Positions 6,353 to 9,890 of a DNA stretch of 9,890 nt are shown here, one piece after another. The position numbers were made by a program, and so were the translations under genes. The stretch covers positions 1 to 9,890 of the forward strand of contig DNUB01000297.1 of NCBI GenBank assembly GCA_003508605.1, in the 5' to 3' direction. How positions within the stretch are numbered: the first letter of the stretch is position 1; every line of letters begins with the position of its first letter. Source of the DNA: Oscillospiraceae bacterium (GTDB lineage Bacteria; Bacillota; Clostridia; Oscillospirales; Ruminococcaceae). The notes under the pieces are model-generated. The model did no database searches. It worked only from the letters and a program-made list of their open reading frames with translations, and had not been told where the DNA came from.

Positions 6353-6360
6353 TTCCTCAC
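6353..6360 (-). promoter_or_regulatory. Ribosome binding site fixing the cystatin-like start
   Basis: On the minus strand GTGAGGAA lies immediately upstream of the gene, with GAGG (6358-6355) separated by 9 bases from the ATG at 6345. The in-frame GTG that would extend the protein by five residues is part of this same sequence, so it is very unlikely to be the start. This leaves the Gly-Gly motif at residues 5-6, as in stefins. Confidence 0.7.
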
Positions 6361-6390
6361 TTTCTTAAATTATTTAAATATCATCATTTC

Positions 6391-6663
6391 TTATATGATG
6401 GTATTTTTTCTAAAAATAAAACGCAAATTCTTAACATTAATCATCACAAACTCGCTTCCCACAATTAAAACCGTAGGATAAATCCAAGCTCCGCCGATTA
6501 TCTCCATATTAACGCTGAATGGCATACACAGCGGTAAAATAAATTTCGCTCTGGCAAGATAAATCATAATAGGCTGACCGTTGAACCAAGGACATGCACT
6601 GCTGACATTTGCTCTGTAACTGAAAGAGCGAGATTTGCCAATACCCAACAGCTGCAAGTACAC
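6391..6663 (-). CDS. Doubtful 90-residue ORF, possibly a gene remnant
   Basis: The frame opens with GTG at 6663 and has no ribosome binding site at a useful distance. Internal ATGs also lack one. The translated product is hydrophobic in its second half (KFILPLCMPFSV, then YPTVLIVGSEFVMI) but matches no family I know. The open frame extends upstream through repeat copy B to a TAG. Codons look fairly natural, so it may be the 3' remnant of a lost gene, or chance. It lies in the same orientation as its neighbours. Confidence 0.2.
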   Translation of the reverse strand: MYLQLLGIGKSRSFSYRANVSSACPWFNGQPIMIYLARAKFILPLCMPFSVNMEIIGGAWIYPTVLIVGSEFVMINVKNLRFIFRKNTII

Positions 6664-6665
6664 AC

Positions 6666-6713
6666 GCCTTTTGATTCCACAGACTGTTTGGCTTATGATA
6701 ATCAGCTCCTATT
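6666..6713. repeat. Direct repeat copy B (48 bp)
   Basis: This is the partner of 172-219, in the same orientation and 45/48 identical. The differences are one transition inside and two adjacent substitutions in the centre. Unlike copy A, the sequence to its left does not complete the 10-bp hairpin arm. It lies between the ABC transporter operon and the cystatin-like gene, at the right edge of the secreted/unknown protein cassette. Confidence 0.85.
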
Positions 6714-6833
6714 CATCAGAAGGTATGTGGTTTAACTTACATAAAATCAAATAACTTATCGACTTTCGTCTATCGGTAAATGTTAATTTCAAAATTTCTA
6801 TTGACAATTTCTGTAATATTAATAAACATAACA

Positions 6834-9005
6834 CTAAATACTTCCCCACCACGCAGCCAACGGAATCGCAAATACAGCCAAAAGCAGTATCATGCAGGCA
6901 TTAGCCGATTTTGTTTTTTTGGATATAAACAGCATACCTGCCATAACACACAATGCTATTACAAGCAACCAAATATATCTCAATATTAGGTAGCTCAAAA
7001 TCGAGATGCCAAAGGGAAAGCTTCTCAGTATCGATAAACAATGTACATCGGAATTGATGCCGTCCATTCCATAAGTCTTAAGTATCCTTAAAAAGACCGG
7101 CAAATGTGCGTCAAAAAACATAAAAATCACAATTACTCCACAAATTGCTCCCCTTATCAGAATATTCTTTTTGCGTCCAAGCTTAGATGATCTTATAAGT
7201 GTTGAGGTCTTGCTGTCAAATGCGAAAACAGGCGCAAGGATAATGCTCATAAAAGCAAAAAGCAGCAGCAATTGACCTAAAGTGTTTTTTATTTTGAAAA
7301 GCTCGGTGTAACCTGTATCATAAATTATTTCAAGATCGTTTTCCTTTGCGTAATAATACCTTTCGGCAAATATGTCAAAGCCGTTTTTTTGTCTTAAGAC
7401 CAATGACATTAAAAGGCTGTCTGTATCGGTTTCATTTAAAACCTGTTCAAAATAATCCTCTCTGTTTTTGACATATTCGTCTGTCTCCTCTGTAACGGTT
7501 CCGCCGTGTTCTTTTACCAGCTGCCTGAAATAACCGTCACTTTCATCTTGGATAATGTAAAAGCTTGTGTAAACATAATAGCTTGCCACTGCCATTAAGA
7601 GCATAACAATAAGACCTTTTTCAGAAAAAAGAATTTTATGACACTCGTGAACTGTCTGAGATGATGATATCCTGCTACCGAAAGGATTTATTTTTCTAAG
7701 CAAAGCGGAAAGCTTGTATGTGGAATAGACCATGTTTTTAGACTTACTGTAAAAAAATACCGATAAAACAGAAAGTCCGATACCCAATACGCTCATGGAA
7801 ATGACAGATACTGCAGTTAGATTTACGGGATTACCTGCGAAATTTATGTTATGGTACTCCCCTAAAAAATAGTTGGTTTTTGTAAAGGCAAACAGGTTTA
7901 TGTATTTGACAAATCCAAAGGCAGAAAGCCTGCTGACAGTGTAATAAATAAGAATTTCGATGCCGATAATTCCAACGGAAATACCGTATATCATGATATT
8001 GTTTTTTGCAATTATGCTGACAAATAAAACTACGGCGGAAATTGTGAAATAAGACAGCGTTTTTATAAGGGCAAACAGTATCAGATACTGCCCTATATTT
8101 ACACTTATGGTACAGCCGATAAATCCGCTGACCGATTGAATAGGAATGCTAAGGTCACAAAAGCCGAAACGCAGCCCGCAAATCAAAATGCTGCTCCCGG
8201 AGAATATAACAGATGAGATAAGGCAGAGAATAAGCAATGTAAATATTTTACAAAGCATAAGCCCGATACGTCCTTTTTTAAGAGTACGCAGCAGTGAAAA
8301 AGCGTTACTTTCACGTTCTTCGCAGATAAGGGACAGAGCGGCAAAGGCGACAGTCAGCAAAGCGCAGACATCGGTTATGCTCCCGTTTATTCCAAGCCTT
8401 ATGTTTTCAGTAATGTTGTAGGTCAGCTCCTTTTTTTGGATGCTGCTGTAAATCTGAGCTGTCTTTTCAATATTTTTTCTTGAGAAGGGATCCCGGTTAT
8501 TTCCTAAGATAGAGGATACCTTCATCTGCTCCGCCTGTTTTTGTATTGCATCCAAATAATCCTTATATCCGTAAACTATCTCCATTTCGTTTTTTATTTT
8601 CGTTAAAAATAATTCTTCGCCAACAGTATCGCCGGTATACGACAATGTAATCTGCCCGTCCGAGTACCGCTCTATATACTGTTGGGCTTTTTCTTCGGAT
8701 AAGATCGGGAAAATCTCCTCAATGGGCATATCAATATTATATTCATCCGCATATCTCAAAGCAGAGTAAACCTCTCTTGCATAGATCTGCTCCTCAATGT
8801 ATTGCATACGCTCGTTTTCGGGGATCTCCGACAGTTCCCGCTGCATAAGCTTATATGCGCTGTCAGGAATTCCATAATTTTCTTCTCCGAAGCCGTTTCC
8901 CGAAAAAAGCATTGTTACTGCGTTTACGGTTAACAGGATCATAATAAGCAGCAGGAGACTTTTTTGGGAAAAAAGTTTAATGATCTCATTTTTTATAACA
9001 ATCAT
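6834..9005 (-). CDS. ABC-2-like transporter permease, two fused halves
   Basis: The 723-residue integral membrane protein has two similar halves. Half 1: a membrane segment at ~15-34, a large outside domain (~40-205), then about five or six membrane segments up to ~420 (~210-228, 250-278, 303-335, 338-357, 395-418). Half 2: a segment at ~463-484, a smaller outside domain (~485-575), then segments at ~577-597, 615-635, 665-695 and 702-720. Matching motifs after the outside domains (EERESNAFSLLRTLKKGR, 229-246; STLIRSSKLGRKKN, 601-614) resemble the cytoplasmic coupling region of ABC-2 permeases and support internal duplication. The start lies 6 bases after the ATPase stop, with an AGGA in the ATPase end. 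The pair probably forms a complete exporter or a membrane remodelling system; substrate unknown. Confidence 0.87.
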   Translation of the reverse strand: MIVIKNEIIKLFSQKSLLLLIMILLTVNAVTMLFSGNGFGEENYGIPDSAYKLMQRELSEIPENERMQYIEEQIYAREVYSALRYADEYNIDMPIEEIFPILSEEKAQQYIERYSDGQITLSYTGDTVGEELFLTKIKNEMEIVYGYKDYLDAIQKQAEQMKVSSILGNNRDPFSRKNIEKTAQIYSSIQKKELTYNITENIRLGINGSITDVCALLTVAFAALSLICEERESNAFSLLRTLKKGRIGLMLCKIFTLLILCLISSVIFSGSSILICGLRFGFCDLSIPIQSVSGFIGCTISVNIGQYLILFALIKTLSYFTISAVVLFVSIIAKNNIMIYGISVGIIGIEILIYYTVSRLSAFGFVKYINLFAFTKTNYFLGEYHNINFAGNPVNLTAVSVISMSVLGIGLSVLSVFFYSKSKNMVYSTYKLSALLRKINPFGSRISSSQTVHECHKILFSEKGLIVMLLMAVASYYVYTSFYIIQDESDGYFRQLVKEHGGTVTEETDEYVKNREDYFEQVLNETDTDSLLMSLVLRQKNGFDIFAERYYYAKENDLEIIYDTGYTELFKIKNTLGQLLLLFAFMSIILAPVFAFDSKTSTLIRSSKLGRKKNILIRGAICGVIVIFMFFDAHLPVFLRILKTYGMDGINSDVHCLSILRSFPFGISILSYLILRYIWLLVIALCVMAGMLFISKKTKSANACMILLLAVFAIPLAAWWGSI

Positions 9006-9011
9006 TTTTCT

Positions 9012-9767
9012 TTAATCCTCGCAAAAATAATCACGATTCAAATCTCCGAAATGGTGCATATACACATTTTCGAGGTTTTTTTCTATGTTATGGGGCAGCT
9101 CTGAGGTAAGCTCCTTAACGGTGCCTGATGCGGCTATTTCTCCGTCCTTTAAAATAATTATCTTGTTCGCTGTTGCTTCAATATCGGAAACGATATGTGT
9201 AGATACTATCACAGTTGCTTTCTCCTTGAATCCTTCCAGCAGCCGCCTTATCATTACTCTTTGCTTCGGATCAAGCCCTGCGGTAGGTTCGTCCAGTAAA
9301 ATAAGCTGCGGTTCGCCAAGCAAAGCCTGCGCTATAAGCAAGCGCTGCTTCATTCCTCCGGAAAAACCGCCTATGTACTTTTTTGCACAGTCCGACAAAT
9401 CCACCATTTTAAGGACATAGGGTATCTGTTTCTTTGCCTGTGCCTTGGAAAGACCTTTTAATGCGGCGATGTATGATAAAAACCTTAATGCTGTGAAGGT
9501 ATCATATAGGGATTGCTGCTGCGGCATAAAGCCTAATATTTCACGGTATTTTGCTCCCAGAGATGATATGGGTTCACCGTTCCATTTTATCTCACCGCCG
9601 TTGTCTGGAGTTAAATTATCGGAAATAATATTCATTAATGTGGACTTTCCTGCGCCGTTGGGTCCTAAAAGTCCGTATATTCCGTTTTCAAAGGTAAAAG
9701 TAAAGCTCTTTAAGGCGTGCTTTTGCTTATAATGCTTATTAACATTGGACAAAGTCAGGGCGGGCAT
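9012..9767 (-). CDS. ABC transporter ATP-binding protein
   Basis: The 251-residue ATPase powers the neighbouring permease at the inner face of the membrane. All nucleotide-binding motifs are present: Walker A GPNGAGKST (35-43), Q-loop MPQQ (81-84), signature FSGGMKQR (135-142, a variant of LSGGQ), Walker B LILLDE (155-160), D-loop GLD (164-166) and H-loop H191 (STH). Length is normal for single-domain ATPases of ABC-2 (drug, bacteriocin or lipid export) systems. GGAG lies shortly upstream of the ATG, inside the last codons of the preceding gene, whose stop is one base before this start. The short C-terminal tail (~222-251) has no regulatory domain. Family assignment is firm; substrate cannot be inferred. 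Confidence 0.96.
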   Translation of the reverse strand: MPALTLSNVNKHYKQKHALKSFTFTFENGIYGLLGPNGAGKSTLMNIISDNLTPDNGGEIKWNGEPISSLGAKYREILGFMPQQQSLYDTFTALRFLSYIAALKGLSKAQAKKQIPYVLKMVDLSDCAKKYIGGFSGGMKQRLLIAQALLGEPQLILLDEPTAGLDPKQRVMIRRLLEGFKEKATVIVSTHIVSDIEATANKIIILKDGEIAASGTVKELTSELPHNIEKNLENVYMHHFGDLNRDYFCED

Positions 9768-9768
9768 A

Positions 9769-9890
9769 TTACTCTCCTTTGTGTGATAGAAACTCAGTGT
9801 ATTGTTTTGTTAATTCACTTATTATTTCCTGTAATCCGTTATTGTTCAATAAAGCTTTGTATTCTTCCGTAAGTGTTTCTATTGTATCTG
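9769..9890 (-). CDS. 3' end of an unidentified gene (partial)
   Basis: Only the last 39 codons and the TAA (9771-9769) are in the window; the gene enters from the right edge. The visible end is polar and helical (YKALLNNNGLQEIISEL, then TKQYTEFLSHKGE). Its stop is one base from the ATPase start, and the ATPase ribosome binding site lies within its final codons, so it is the preceding member of the ABC operon. The fragment is too short to assign; a regulator or another transporter component is plausible. Confidence 0.7.
   Translation of the reverse strand, partial: DTIETLTEEYKALLNNNGLQEIISELTKQYTEFLSHKGE

Larger units (their letters stand above)
6346..6833. other. 488-bp spacer between the ABC operon and the cystatin-like gene
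   Basis: This spacer contains repeat copy B (6666-6713), a doubtful ORF (6391-6663, minus), and an AT-rich stretch just past the permease stop without a GC-rich terminator. Near the cystatin-like gene a 6-bp inverted repeat CATCAT/ATGATG with a 7-base loop (about 6381-6399) could be a weak terminator or operator. A poor promoter candidate, TTGCGT-17-TACCAT on the minus strand, ends just before it. Nothing else is supportable. Confidence 0.5.

Noticed and set aside
6346..6360. Five-codon N-terminal extension of the cystatin-like protein from a GTG
   Set aside because: The GTG is part of the ribosome binding sequence itself, and an ATG lies at the right distance after GAGG.
9769..9890. Naming the partial gene as a solute-binding lipoprotein or MerR-type regulator
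   Set aside because: Thirty-nine C-terminal residues without a motif are not enough to choose.
1..9890. CRISPR arrays, tRNA or rRNA genes and transposase genes
   Set aside because: I saw no regularly spaced repeats, no cloverleaf or rRNA sequence, and no transposase or recombinase motif.

Overview
This window looks like an accessory region of a low-GC Gram-positive gut anaerobe, probably a Ruminococcus/Eubacterium-type clostridium. That guess rests on strong AGGAGG-type ribosome binding sites, Gram-positive signal peptides, moderately AT-rich DNA with very AT-rich spacers, and gene types typical of that group; no marker gene fixes the taxon. Every gene I accept lies on the minus strand, so transcription runs from the right edge to the left.

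Right part (9890 to 6834): the 3' end of an unidentified gene, an ABC ATPase (9012-9767), and a large 723-residue ABC-2-like permease (6834-9005). Spacings of 1 and 6 bases mark an operon. The permease appears to be two fused permease halves, so one ATPase plus one permease would make a complete, probably exporting, transporter.

Middle (6833 to 5035): a 488-base spacer holding one copy of a 48-base repeat and one doubtful ORF, then a two-gene unit. Its first gene (6073-6345) encodes a 90-residue leaderless protein with hallmarks of a stefin/cystatin, including an N-terminal Gly-Gly and a perfect QVVAG first-loop motif followed by NY. Eighteen bases later comes a Sec-exported protein (5035-6054) with one pre-peptidase C-terminal (PPC)-like domain and an unrecognised C-terminal half.

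Left part (4777 to 291): a 535-residue cysteine-free protein of unknown family (3170-4777). Next is a tight pair: a secreted protein with two PPC-like domains plus a Big_1-like Ig domain (1530-2903), and a 407-residue leaderless unknown (291-1514). A strong minus-strand terminator (80-113) closes the unit. The spacers on either side of the 535-residue gene each contain a different long imperfect inverted repeat (about 145 and 155 bases). A well-formed sigma-A-type promoter at 3117-3145 places the first of these in the 5' leader of the secreted/unknown pair.

Two 48-base direct repeats (172-219 and 6666-6713, 45/48 identical) bracket the block from the cystatin-like gene to the 407-residue gene, suggesting a discrete cassette. 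The most interesting idea is that this cassette pairs a cytosolic cystatin-like protein with secreted PPC/Ig-domain surface proteins and two novel leaderless proteins. No cysteine protease is recognisable in the window, so an inhibitor role stays an inference.
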